Below, piece by piece: positions 10,134 to 18,805 of a DNA stretch of 64,000 bases. The stretch covers positions 2,604,001-2,668,000 of the forward strand of contig NZ_CP012678.1 of NCBI RefSeq assembly GCF_001298525.1, in the 5' to 3' direction. Made by a program: the position numbers and the translations under genes. The stretch comes from Psychrobacter urativorans. Its GTDB lineage: Bacteria; Pseudomonadota; Gammaproteobacteria; Pseudomonadales; Moraxellaceae. The notes beneath the pieces are model-generated. The model did no database searches and was not told the origin of the DNA. It was given only the letters and a program-made list of their open reading frames with translations. The first letter of the stretch is position 1, and each line of letters starts with the position of its first letter.

Positions 10134-11981
10134 TTAGTTCGATTGAGTCGAACCATATTGAGCGTTGAAATAAAAGGAACGGTTAGCCTGAGCTAATAAA
10201 GGAAAGGCAACGGTTTTAACAGTACCATTTTGTCCTACCACGAGAGTATCTGTAAAATCCGTAGATACACGCTCAGGAAGGGCTAGCAATGAGGTAACAT
10301 TAGCGTTTTTTACGCCTTTTTCCTGTAGTGTATCCTGTACAATAATGTCGCTAATATTAATATTAGCGCGATTATGTGCCGTTATTTTGTATGCAATACA
10401 TTGACCGAGTTTAATGTCTGCTCCTACGCCTATATCAGAGCTAGTAAGCGCATTTTTACTATAAGTTAGAGCAGTAAAGTTAGTAAATGTGCAGGTGTTA
10501 GCTGATTGCTCTTTGACCAATACAAGCGCGCCATTTTTATCGATGACACGCCCGAAGTCCTGCTTAGGATAGTCTTTGGTAGTACCATTTAGCACGACTG
10601 TTCTGGTACTTGATGATGTTGCATTAGGATAATTTACTGGGCGGACAGTTTCTGTAATACAGACATCTCCTGTGATACTAGTAGTTGGTAGAATAAATTT
10701 ATAAAATCCTACAGCATCGGTAGTGGTTATCGCGTAAACAGTTTTTGAGGGGCTAGCGCAATTATTTAGCTCAATGGTGCTACCAGTGATACCATTTTCC
10801 CCAGTATCTAAAATTCCATTAAAAAATTTATTGTTAGCATAAATGCCTCCTACCAGCAGTGGATCAGCTTGGGTATCATTAATACCGCCATTATCATTGA
10901 ATACTTTGCCTGAGAAAGTATAATTTGGCGTACCTTCTACGCCAAAGCTGATCCACTCACTATAGGTTTCACCGAATACGTCAGATGTTGAGCCGGTATG
11001 ACCATTCATGATACCTTCATAAGTCAAAGTTACCGATTTTGCATTTTCGACGGCTATAACATAGGTGCTATTTATATTTGAAACCCCATAACTGACATAA
11101 CTGATGTTTTTGGCTAGGGTAGTATTTTCACTTAAAACAGCATATGTATCTTTTTGTGCTTCAGATTTTAATATATCTTTGAAAGTTGGCATAGGTGGCA
11201 GCTGACCTTTCCTAAATCCGGTCTTAAATTCTACGAATTCGTCATTCAACGTTAATTTATAAGGAGGAGGAGGAGTCGTTCCAGCCTCTTTTAAATTTGG
11301 TATAGCAAAGTAATAAAGTTTATTAATAGGGATTGTGCCAGCAGGACCACTATCATTTTGACGGAGCTGAGGTGCACTGGTGCTTTGATTGGCAAGGAAA
11401 GTATCTATTTTACCTTCGAACTTTGCTCCCATGAAGTAGTCGCCCATGGCATCATAATAATAATCAGCACTAGAGTTTTGTTTAACAAAAGCCCTTACTG
11501 GTATAGCAGTGTTGTCACTTTGTGCAAAATCTAGAGTCTGACGAGCAACCTCTGAGTTACCCGTTGTTGCATAGCTTGCTTGACCAATTTTAATCGTATG
11601 TATGGATTTTGGATCATCGGGAGTAATGGTAAAAGTATATGTAAATTTATCTTGTGAGACGGTGGTAGTGACCTCATTTTTAATTTCAATACCGTTCATA
11701 CCTTGCATACCGTCGGTAGTAGGTGTGAAAGTCATGGCGTTATAACCACGGGTTTCATTACGTATAATTGTAAAGCTACCAGTCGCTCCTTGTGAAGTTA
11801 TATAAGTGCCGTTAGCAGTCCCATTTGTTACATTTCGACTGGTTATTTTAAATTGTCCCATGTTTTGAGGGGTAGCATGAGATATAAGCGGCGACAACAT
11901 CATTGCGAATACGACTGTATATTTTGCCCATGCTAAATAATTGGCTAAACTATTAGCTGTAAATACAAAGCAACCAGTCAT
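10134..11981 (-). CDS. Exported SdrD-B/DUF11 surface protein, first gene of the locus
   Basis: 615 aa. The signal peptide spans about residues 1-36 (VVFAMMLSPLISHATP). Residues 37-340 are a beta-rich region that I cannot assign. An SdrD-B/Cna-B-like domain lies at about 355-455 (FSGKVFNDNGG, then DAVGFYKFILP). The C-terminal DUF11 module at about 485-610 carries paired cysteines (SANTC and GQCIAYKITAHN) and matches the C-terminal module of the split protein at 7296-9340. There is no barrel, sortase motif or C-terminal anchor. AGGATGATTT precedes the ATG. It is likely secreted or held at the surface with its neighbours. It is 284 bases upstream of the small DUF11-like gene, so the two may be separate transcripts. 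Confidence 0.85.
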   Translation of the reverse strand: MTGCFVFTANSLANYLAWAKYTVVFAMMLSPLISHATPQNMGQFKITSRNVTNGTANGTYITSQGATGSFTIIRNETRGYNAMTFTPTTDGMQGMNGIEIKNEVTTTVSQDKFTYTFTITPDDPKSIHTIKIGQASYATTGNSEVARQTLDFAQSDNTAIPVRAFVKQNSSADYYYDAMGDYFMGAKFEGKIDTFLANQSTSAPQLRQNDSGPAGTIPINKLYYFAIPNLKEAGTTPPPPYKLTLNDEFVEFKTGFRKGQLPPMPTFKDILKSEAQKDTYAVLSENTTLAKNISYVSYGVSNINSTYVIAVENAKSVTLTYEGIMNGHTGSTSDVFGETYSEWISFGVEGTPNYTFSGKVFNDNGGINDTQADPLLVGGIYANNKFFNGILDTGENGITGSTIELNNCASPSKTVYAITTTDAVGFYKFILPTTSITGDVCITETVRPVNYPNATSSSTRTVVLNGTTKDYPKQDFGRVIDKNGALVLVKEQSANTCTFTNFTALTYSKNALTSSDIGVGADIKLGQCIAYKITAHNRANINISDIIVQDTLQEKGVKNANVTSLLALPERVSTDFTDTLVVGQNGTVKTVAFPLLAQANRSFYFNAQYGSTQSN

Positions 11982-12692
11982 AAATCATCCTATAGAGATA
12001 GCAAAATCAAACATTTTTTAATCAAGAAAATGTTTTTATAATAAACAGAAAATAGTAATAAAGAGTTACTTATTATAACGATATCTATACGTAATTATAC
12101 ATAGTATTTAGATAAGCGGTTTAGAAAGTGGTGTGGGAGGGTTTAAGGAAATTTTTGCTAACGTTATGATGTCTAATAAGTTATATGATTTTTCATCAAG
12201 CATTATTTATTTGAGAAATGCCTGTCATATTGTCATGTATTAATCACCATAAACATTGCAGCAATAAAAGATTATAATAAGATGCCATACTCTATTAAGT
12301 GACTTGTAATAACAAGACGGTTATGATTAAGATGCTTTGTATCTAATTTTGATATACTTATTATGGATAGCACTTTTCACCTATGGTGTCTTGTTTGGTA
12401 TGCAGTAGGGTAGTTGATATTATCTTTTTGTACCTAACTCGCCATATTATGGTAACTTATGTCGCTGGATTAAGGGCTAGTGCTTTAGCTCATATATTGA
12501 ACATAGCTTGTATCTAGTAGATTGCTAGTTAGGTATCGTTCGAATCTAACAGTGTGGTATCGCTGCGTTAGACAATGGACTGCTTTAATGGATCAAGGAA
12601 GTCGTTAAGTAAGCCGTTGCATTATCACTCTATTCCATTCAATAACGCCCTGCCTCGTTGCAGGGGTGACTTATATAAAAGGATTAACACAG
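11982..12692. other. Long AT-rich divergent intergenic region between surface locus and aceE
   Basis: About 710 bases with no convincing coding frame. The left part contains a TATAAT for the minus strand at 12072-12077 and a low-GC hairpin at 12009-12035. The right part (about 12350-12680) would form a long aceE leader. It includes a TATACT at 12353-12358 without a matching -35, and AAGGA before the aceE start. I see no homopolymer terminator or known riboswitch consensus here. Pyruvate dehydrogenase genes are often controlled by a PdhR-type repressor, but I cannot point to an operator. Confidence 0.5.
12072..12077 (-). promoter_or_regulatory. Candidate -10 element for the surface-protein locus
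   Basis: On the minus strand these bases read TATAAT, about 90 bases before the start codon of the 615-aa protein. No good -35 hexamer is found at 16-18 bases spacing, so the promoter call is tentative. The leader would contain the 9-bp hairpin at 12009-12035 (AAACATTTT with AAAATGTTT). Confidence 0.3.
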
Positions 12693-15506
12693 ATGAACTA
12701 TTATAAGGATGCTGATAGCACCGAAACGCAGGAATGGCTACAGGCTTTTGAGTCGGTCATTAAGCATGCGGATAAAGATCGCGCTCAGTTCTTATTAAAA
12801 GCCCTCTATAACATGGGTGTGCAAGAAGGTCTGCCATTCAATCGTTTGGATACTGCTTATATCAATACTATTGCGGTTGAAGATGAGCCAATGTATCCCG
12901 GCGATTTGGCGATTGAGCGTAAGATTCGCGCTTTGATTCGCTACAATGCCTTGGCAATGGTGATGCGTGCCAATAAAAATGATGATGATTTGGGTGGTCA
13001 CTTAGCCTCATTTGCCTCTAGTGCAACCCTTTATGAAACGGGTTTTAACCATTTTTTCCGTGCTGCCAGTGATCATTTCGGCGGTGATATGATTTATTAC
13101 CAAGGTCACTCTGCGCCTGGTATGTATGCGCGTTCTTATTTAGAAGGTCGTCTGACTGAAGATCAGCTGGATAACTTCCGCCGTGAAGTGGGTGGTAAAG
13201 GACTATCAAGCTATCCGCATCCTTATTTGATGCCGGACTATTGGCAGTTCCCAACGGTATCAATGGGTTTGGGTCCTATCATGTCGATTTACCATGCGCA
13301 TGTGCATCGCTATATGGAAAACCGCAAATTATTAGAGAAAGAAGATCGCAAGATTTGGGCGTTCTTGGGTGATGGTGAAACCGATGAGCCAGAAAGCTTA
13401 GGTGCGATTTCACTTGCCGGTCGTGAGAAACTTGATAACCTAATTTGGGTCGTTAACTGTAACTTACAGCGTCTTGATGGTCCTGTTCGTGGTAACGGTA
13501 AAATTATTCAAGAACTTGAGTCAGTATTCCGTGGTGCTGGCTGGCGAGTGATTAAAGTCGTTTGGGGCGGTAATTGGGATTCGCTACTTGCTAAAGATGA
13601 AACAGGTGTTCTCAAATACCGTATGGAAGAAGCGGTTGACGGTGAGTATCAGCTGTACGAAGCGCGTAGTGCTGAATTCACTCGTGAACACTTCTTTAAT
13701 AAGTATCCTGAGCTAAAAGAGATGGCAGATGCGTTAACGGATGATGATATCTCACGTTTAAATCGTGGTGGTCATGATCCAATGAAGGTTTATGCTGCAT
13801 TTAGTGAAGCGATGAAAACCAAAGGTCAGCCAACCGTTGTATTGGTTAAGACAGTTAAAGGCTATGGTCTATCTACTACCCAAGCAGTTAACAAATCGCA
13901 TCAAGTCAAGAAGCTCGATCAAGAAGCATTGGTGTATTTCCGCGATCGCTTTGACCTGCCATTTACTGATGAGCAATTAGAGACGCTACCCTTCTATCGT
14001 CCGGCTGAAGATTCAGCGGAAATGAAATATCTAAAAGGTCGCCGTGAAGCGTTGGGTGGTCATTTGCCCAATCGTCGCAGCGGTCATATTCCTTTGAATA
14101 TCCCTGAATTGTCTATCTTTGATCGTGTTTTAGAAGGCAGTAACGGTAAAGAGCAATCGACCACTATGGTGTTTGTGCGTCTACTTGCTGCGATGCTGAA
14201 AAATAAAGACATCCAAGATCGCGTTGTGCCTATCGTTCCTGACGAAGCGCGCACTTTTGGTCTAGAGGGAATGTTCCGTCAGTTGGGTATTTACTCTGCT
14301 GTTGGTCAAAAATATACCCCTGAAGACAGTGAAGCCTTGATGGGTTATAAAGAAGCCATCGATGGTCATATGTTAGAAGAAGGTATCAACGAAGCGGGCG
14401 CAATGAGTGCATGGATTGCCTTAGCAACCAGCTATTCTGTGAATGCGTTACCGATGATTCCGATGTACATTTACTACTCGATGTTTGGTTTCCAGCGCGT
14501 TGGTGACTTGGCGTGGGCAGCGGGTGATTGTCAAGCACAAGGCTTCTTGTTGGGTGCAACAGCAGGTCGCACCACGCTCAATGGTGAAGGTCTACAGCAT
14601 CAAGATGGTCATTCACAAATTCTATTCAACGTTGTTCCTAACTGCGTGAGCTATGATCCTTGCTTTGGTTATGAGTTGGCAGTGGTGATGCATGACGGTT
14701 TGCGCCGGATGTATGCGGAAGGCGAGCGTGTTTATTACTATCTCACCTTGATGAATGAGAACTATGAGCACCATGCCATGCCAGAAGGTGTTGAAGAAGG
14801 CATCAAACGTGGTATGTATCTGTTAGAAGATAATGGTTCAACACAAGTTCAGCTATTGGGTTCTGGTGTTATTTTACGTGAAGTGCAAAAAGCGGCGCGT
14901 ATCTTAAAAGACGAATTTAATATCACCTCCAACGTGTGGAGCGTAACCAGCTTTAATGAGTTGACGCGTGATGGTATGGCGTGTGATGACTATAACCGTC
15001 TGCATCCAATGGATGAAGAGCGTGTGCCTTGGGTTACTGAGCAGCTTGCACCGCACGAAGGTGTGGTAGTCGCAGCAACCGATTATATGCGCAATTATTC
15101 AGAACAAATCCGTGCTTGGTTACCTGACAGCCGTCCATATACCACATTAGGTACTGATGGTTATGGTCGCTCTGATACCCGTGAAAATCTACGTAGCTTC
15201 TTTAACGTTGATGCCGCACATATCGTTGTCGCTACTCTAAAACGCTTGGCTGATGAAGGCGAAGTAGAAATGCGTTTGGTGAAAGATGCGATTTCAAGCT
15301 TGAATATTGATATCGATCATCCACCTGCGTGGCAACAGCAGCCTTATTATGACCATTCTCCAGATGCACCAGCACCTGGCAATGTAAATCCGATTCCTGT
15401 ACCTGAGTTTGTTGCTGAAGATGATGATGAAATCAGCAGTGAAGGTCGCGCTGAAGATAAAGCCGATGCCAATTTACTCAATGATGATGACGTCAAAGAA
15501 TCATAA
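12693..15506 (+). CDS. aceE: Pyruvate dehydrogenase E1 component (homodimeric type)
   Basis: 937 aa. It decarboxylates pyruvate with thiamine diphosphate and transfers the acetyl group to the lipoyl arms of E2. The length and layout match the single-chain gammaproteobacterial E1. The thiamine-diphosphate motif GDGETDEPES is followed about 25 residues later by NCNLQRLDGPVRGN. The pyrimidine-domain and C-terminal transketolase-like domains follow (GEGLQHQDGHS, then TDGYGRSDTRENLR). I choose the ATG at 12693 (AAGGA 9 bases upstream) over the GTG at 12666. The last 40 residues are acidic (EDDDEISSEG). aceF starts 22 bases downstream, so the two are co-transcribed. Lipoamide dehydrogenase is not adjacent. 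Confidence 0.97.
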   Translation: MNYYKDADSTETQEWLQAFESVIKHADKDRAQFLLKALYNMGVQEGLPFNRLDTAYINTIAVEDEPMYPGDLAIERKIRALIRYNALAMVMRANKNDDDLGGHLASFASSATLYETGFNHFFRAASDHFGGDMIYYQGHSAPGMYARSYLEGRLTEDQLDNFRREVGGKGLSSYPHPYLMPDYWQFPTVSMGLGPIMSIYHAHVHRYMENRKLLEKEDRKIWAFLGDGETDEPESLGAISLAGREKLDNLIWVVNCNLQRLDGPVRGNGKIIQELESVFRGAGWRVIKVVWGGNWDSLLAKDETGVLKYRMEEAVDGEYQLYEARSAEFTREHFFNKYPELKEMADALTDDDISRLNRGGHDPMKVYAAFSEAMKTKGQPTVVLVKTVKGYGLSTTQAVNKSHQVKKLDQEALVYFRDRFDLPFTDEQLETLPFYRPAEDSAEMKYLKGRREALGGHLPNRRSGHIPLNIPELSIFDRVLEGSNGKEQSTTMVFVRLLAAMLKNKDIQDRVVPIVPDEARTFGLEGMFRQLGIYSAVGQKYTPEDSEALMGYKEAIDGHMLEEGINEAGAMSAWIALATSYSVNALPMIPMYIYYSMFGFQRVGDLAWAAGDCQAQGFLLGATAGRTTLNGEGLQHQDGHSQILFNVVPNCVSYDPCFGYELAVVMHDGLRRMYAEGERVYYYLTLMNENYEHHAMPEGVEEGIKRGMYLLEDNGSTQVQLLGSGVILREVQKAARILKDEFNITSNVWSVTSFNELTRDGMACDDYNRLHPMDEERVPWVTEQLAPHEGVVVAATDYMRNYSEQIRAWLPDSRPYTTLGTDGYGRSDTRENLRSFFNVDAAHIVVATLKRLADEGEVEMRLVKDAISSLNIDIDHPPAWQQQPYYDHSPDAPAPGNVNPIPVPEFVAEDDDEISSEGRAEDKADANLLNDDDVKES

Positions 15507-15528
15507 TCACCAGACAAGGAGAACAAGG

Positions 15529-17259
15529 ATGGAAATTAAAGCCCCCGATTTGGGTGTCGATAGCGCTGAAGTCAGTGAAATTATGGTGCAAGTCGGTGAC
15601 GTTATTGCCAAAGACGATAACATTGTCCTATTAGAATCTGATAAAGCGTCAGTCGAAGTACCAAGCTCTGCTGCTGGTAAAATTACAAAGATTAATATTG
15701 CTATTGGTGACCAAGTTAGCGAAGGCATGGTGCTGATTGAGCTTGAAAGTGAAGCTGCTGAAGATACGGATGCTCAAAATGCTGATAAAGCATCTGAGCA
15801 AGCACCAGTCGAGCAATCAGTAGCTAGCGAAGAAAAAGCTGTTGAAGTCAGTCAAAGTCACAATGTTTCAAGCGAAGCTAGCACCTCAAAACCTGCTCAA
15901 GCAGCTTCAGCAACCACGTACGCCCTACCAGACTTAGGTGTTGATGAAGCGCAAGTCGCTGAGATTATGGTCAGCGAAGGTGATATGGTGACTGCTGATC
16001 AGTCCATTATCTTGATTGAATCTGATAAAGCCTCAGTTGAAGTACCTGCTCCAGTAGCAGGTAAGATTGCAAAAATACTGGTCAAAACTGGTGACATGGT
16101 CGCGAACGGTCAAGACTTTATCGTGATTGTGGGTACTGATACGGCGTCTGAAGCTGATAGCGCTAGTAACGCTGTTTCAAATGATAAAGTGTCAGATAAA
16201 CCAGCAACGACTACCGAAGCCCCGGCACCAGTAGCTCAATCTACCCAGCCGAAGCAAGCAGATACTAAGTCTGTTGCTAATAATCAAGCGGCAAGTACTG
16301 GCGGTAAGCTGACTGAAGCTCAAGTCAACGCTAAACTAACAGAAGTGTATGCAGGTCCTGCCGTGCGTAAGCTGGCGCGTCAATTGGGTGTTGATATCAC
16401 ACAAGTGATTGGTTCAGCGCTAAATGCTCGTATCTTAAAAGAAGATCTGTTTGCCTATGTTAAAACCAGCTTAACCACGCAGCAAGCAGCGCCTGTTAGT
16501 GGTAACGTCGCCAGCTCAGGTTTGCCAAAACTGCCTGATATGAGCAATGTTGAGATCTGGGGTGAGGCTGAAACGCAAGATTTAACTCGTCTGCAAAAAG
16601 TCTCGATACCGCAGCTTAATTACAATACTTACTTACCACAAGTGACGCAGTTTGATGTATCAGATATCACTGAAACAGAAAGTCTGCGTAATGAGCTTAA
16701 AGGTGGTATGAAAGCGCAAGGTATTGGTCTGACGATTTTAGCGTTTATTGTTAAAGCGACTGCTTATGCATTGACGCAACATCCGCGCTTTAACAGTCAT
16801 TTGAGCGATGACAATACCCAAGTTATTCTACGCAAAAGTGTAAATATGGGTATTGCAGTAGCAACGGATGATGGCTTAATCGTACCAGTGATTAAAAACG
16901 CTCACGAAAAAGGCATTAAGCAAATTGCCATTGAAATCGGCGAGTTAGCTATTAAAGCCCGTGATAAAAAGCTGAGCACCAAAGATTTGCAAGGTGCTAG
17001 CTTTACGATTTCAAGCCAAGGTATCTTAGGGGGTACAGCATTTACACCACTGGTTAACTGGCCACAAGTCGGTATCTTGGGCGCTTCAGAAGCAACCATG
17101 CAGCCACAGTGGAACGCTGCTAAGCAAACTTTTGAGCCGCGTTTAATGTTGCCGTTGTCATTATCGTATGACCACCGTGTGATTAACGGTGCGGATGCTG
17201 CTGTATTTACTCGTTATGTTGCAAGTTTACTTGCAGATCCGCGTCGTATCTTGCTATAA
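15529..17259 (+). CDS. aceF: Pyruvate dehydrogenase E2, dihydrolipoamide acetyltransferase
   Basis: 576 aa. Two N-terminal lipoyl domains each carry the lipoylated lysine in DKASVEVP (near residues 40 and 165). They are separated by Ala/Ser/Glu-rich flexible linkers. Next comes a peripheral-subunit-binding domain (GPAVRKLARQLGVDI) and then the catalytic acyltransferase core. The active-site motif reads DHRVINGAD, with Asn where many E2 proteins have Asp (DHRxxDG); this variant is known in the family. AAGGAGAACAAGG precedes the ATG at 15529, so the longer overlapping frame starting at 15409 is rejected. It forms the core of the pyruvate dehydrogenase complex with aceE upstream. Confidence 0.97.
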   Translation: MEIKAPDLGVDSAEVSEIMVQVGDVIAKDDNIVLLESDKASVEVPSSAAGKITKINIAIGDQVSEGMVLIELESEAAEDTDAQNADKASEQAPVEQSVASEEKAVEVSQSHNVSSEASTSKPAQAASATTYALPDLGVDEAQVAEIMVSEGDMVTADQSIILIESDKASVEVPAPVAGKIAKILVKTGDMVANGQDFIVIVGTDTASEADSASNAVSNDKVSDKPATTTEAPAPVAQSTQPKQADTKSVANNQAASTGGKLTEAQVNAKLTEVYAGPAVRKLARQLGVDITQVIGSALNARILKEDLFAYVKTSLTTQQAAPVSGNVASSGLPKLPDMSNVEIWGEAETQDLTRLQKVSIPQLNYNTYLPQVTQFDVSDITETESLRNELKGGMKAQGIGLTILAFIVKATAYALTQHPRFNSHLSDDNTQVILRKSVNMGIAVATDDGLIVPVIKNAHEKGIKQIAIEIGELAIKARDKKLSTKDLQGASFTISSQGILGGTAFTPLVNWPQVGILGASEATMQPQWNAAKQTFEPRLMLPLSLSYDHRVINGADAAVFTRYVASLLADPRRILL

Positions 17260-17300
17260 GCACTGTCGTGAACAGCGATTTGGTGCATTAATCGTGTTAA

Positions 17301-17328
17301 AAAAGACTATCTATGGATGGTCTTTTTT
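17301..17328 (+). terminator. Intrinsic terminator after aceEF
   Basis: Stem AAAAGACTATC with GATGGTCTTTT (one G-T pair) and a short loop, running into a T tract, 42 bases after the aceF stop. Confidence 0.8.
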
Positions 17329-17388
17329 ATTGGATCTTTTTAAAGTTATAACTTATGATTGATGAGACGTACTCAATGCTAGACATAA

Positions 17389-17416
17389 AAAAGCCAGCCT
17401 GAAAGCTGACTTTTTT
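17389..17416 (-). terminator. Intrinsic terminator for the OmpW-like gene, probably bidirectional
   Basis: AAAAGCCAGC pairs with GCTGACTTTT with one mismatch; A and T runs flank both sides. It lies between the convergent aceF and OmpW-like genes. Confidence 0.75.
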
Positions 17417-17448
17417 ATTCATCCTATTTAGCTTATACTATTGCTAAA

Positions 17449-18099
17449 TTAGAATTTTTTAACAAAAGCAACGCCGTAAACCCATGGGCTGATGTCGATT
17501 TCACCAATGTCAGTGCCATTCCAAGTAGCATCGGTTTTGATATCTATATAACGGGCATCAATACGGAAAGCTTCAGTTGGGGCGTATGGGATATCAAGAC
17601 CAATATGACCAGCTACACCAACGCTATCATCAAGCTTTAAGTTACCACCAGCCGAGACTCTTTCTTTAAAGAAAGTGGTGTAATTCACACCAACACCAAC
17701 AAATGGCTTCACGTTCATAGGCAGGTTATAGCCATCAAAGTGATATTGTAGTGAAAGCGTTGGTGGTAAATGTTGAGTTTTACCTGTGATTGTATTAGTC
17801 AATGGATTAGCATCGTTAGGATTTGTTAACGTAAAGTCATGATGAAATGGAATGGCTGCTAGTAGTTCAACACCAACGTTATTAGCGATAAAGTATTCGC
17901 CACTGATAGTTGGGCGTACATCGCCATCAACATCTACAGCATATTTTGTGCCACCTATAGTAACATCACCATTATCACTTTTTGGGTCAACATAGTGTGC
18001 GCCCGCGGCAACTGTCCAAGTACCTGCAGGTACAGCAAAAGCGGTGGTCATAGTAAGTGCAGTAGCAGCAGCTAAAACTAGGGATTGTAGTTTCATCAT
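17449..18099 (-). CDS. OmpW-family outer-membrane protein
   Basis: 216 aa from the ATG at 18099. AAGGA lies 5 bases upstream; a second ATG follows immediately at 18096. The signal peptide is LVLAAATALTMTTAFAVPAG. The mature part is a small eight-strand barrel with the OmpW features: an early GAHYVDPKSDNG turn, the LSLQYHF and KPFVGVGVNYTTFF strands, and a C-terminal aromatic (GVAFVKKF). OmpW proteins form narrow hydrophobic channels and respond to iron, oxygen and osmotic stress in other bacteria. The substrate here is unknown. A TATAAT on the minus strand at 18208-18213 may be the -10 of its promoter, giving a leader of about 100 bases. Confidence 0.93.
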   Translation of the reverse strand: MMKLQSLVLAAATALTMTTAFAVPAGTWTVAAGAHYVDPKSDNGDVTIGGTKYAVDVDGDVRPTISGEYFIANNVGVELLAAIPFHHDFTLTNPNDANPLTNTITGKTQHLPPTLSLQYHFDGYNLPMNVKPFVGVGVNYTTFFKERVSAGGNLKLDDSVGVAGHIGLDIPYAPTEAFRIDARYIDIKTDATWNGTDIGEIDISPWVYGVAFVKKF

Positions 18100-18453
18100 T
18101 TTGTTCCTTAAGGTAATCAATGATTATCAGTAGTATGAGATGAGGGATGACATCTATTACTGATTGGCAAAGTTACAGCCATTAATTGGCTGCTAACTGT
18201 TATGTTGATTATAATACATATTCCTTACAAACTGTAGTGAGTTAGACAGAAACGGGTAATTTACTTATGTAAATTTACAATTTTAAGATTTCATGCCTTT
18301 TAAGTTACTGTTTTTCTAGCCTTATTTTTTATGGCAGAATGGTACTAATGCAGAATGGTAGTAATAAGACATAAAAAATTGAAATAGCTATTGACGATAG
18401 CTTTAACAACCAATATTTAAAGACAATAATGACAATAAAAGTGGCAATAATTT
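18100..18453. other. Divergent intergenic region with a 16-bp tandem duplication
   Basis: 354 bases between the OmpW-like gene and the small zinc-ribbon gene. It holds a minus-strand TATAAT at 18208-18213 and an AGCCA-TTAAT-TGGCT hairpin around 18178-18192. There is also a direct tandem repeat, GCAGAATGGTACTAAT (18334-18349) followed by GCAGAATGGTAGTAAT (18350-18365), differing at one base. No coding frame is supported. Confidence 0.5.
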
Positions 18454-18681
18454 ATGATGGGCTATTGCAGTAACTCTCCATTACGTTGTCACCACGCGCG
18501 CTCTTTGATGGTATTAAATCAGGTGGATGATAACTGTCCACACTGTGAGATGTCACTGGTGCCTGATAATAATTTGAGTGGCAGCGCTCATTTTGAACAA
18601 CGATTTTTACAATTAAGCTTAGCTGTCACAGTCATTCTATTATTAGTGGTAGTTTATATCTACTATGCAATTTTAGTATAA
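18454..18681 (+). CDS. Small zinc-ribbon-like single-span membrane protein
   Basis: 75 aa. I do not recognise a named family. Residues 1-36 contain four cysteines and two histidines (YCSNSPLRCHH, then NCPHCEM), an arrangement that suggests a small zinc-binding domain. A polar linker and one C-terminal transmembrane helix follow (LSLAVTVILLLVVVYIYYAI). By the positive-inside tendency the zinc domain would be cytoplasmic, with a tail-anchored topology. It lies 124 bases before the potassium-channel gene, which itself ends in a CPHC knuckle. Co-transcription is possible but not shown. Translation and coding potential look real, but the function is unknown. Confidence 0.65.
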   Translation: MMGYCSNSPLRCHHARSLMVLNQVDDNCPHCEMSLVPDNNLSGSAHFEQRFLQLSLAVTVILLLVVVYIYYAILV

Positions 18682-18740
18682 GTGCCATTATTAAGTTTGA
18701 TAATATTGCCTCTACATTTGCTTTTTAATCGCATTGTTTT

Positions 18741-18780
18741 AGTTAAGAAAAATACTGGTTAGTTAAGCAAAATACTGGCG
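18741..18780. repeat. 20-bp tandem duplication upstream of the channel gene
   Basis: AGTTAAGAAAAATACTGGTT (18741-18760) is followed at once by AGTTAAGCAAAATACTGGCG (18761-18780), 17 of 20 identical. It ends 25 bases before the channel start codon, so it could shape the promoter or leader. Confidence 0.8.
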
Positions 18781-18805
18781 ATATGATATACCGTTAAGGG
18801 ATGGC

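Noticed and set aside
14870-14890. TTTTACGTGAAG in aceE, resembling parS
   Set aside because: Only about 11 of 16 consensus positions match, and the codons are explained by the protein.
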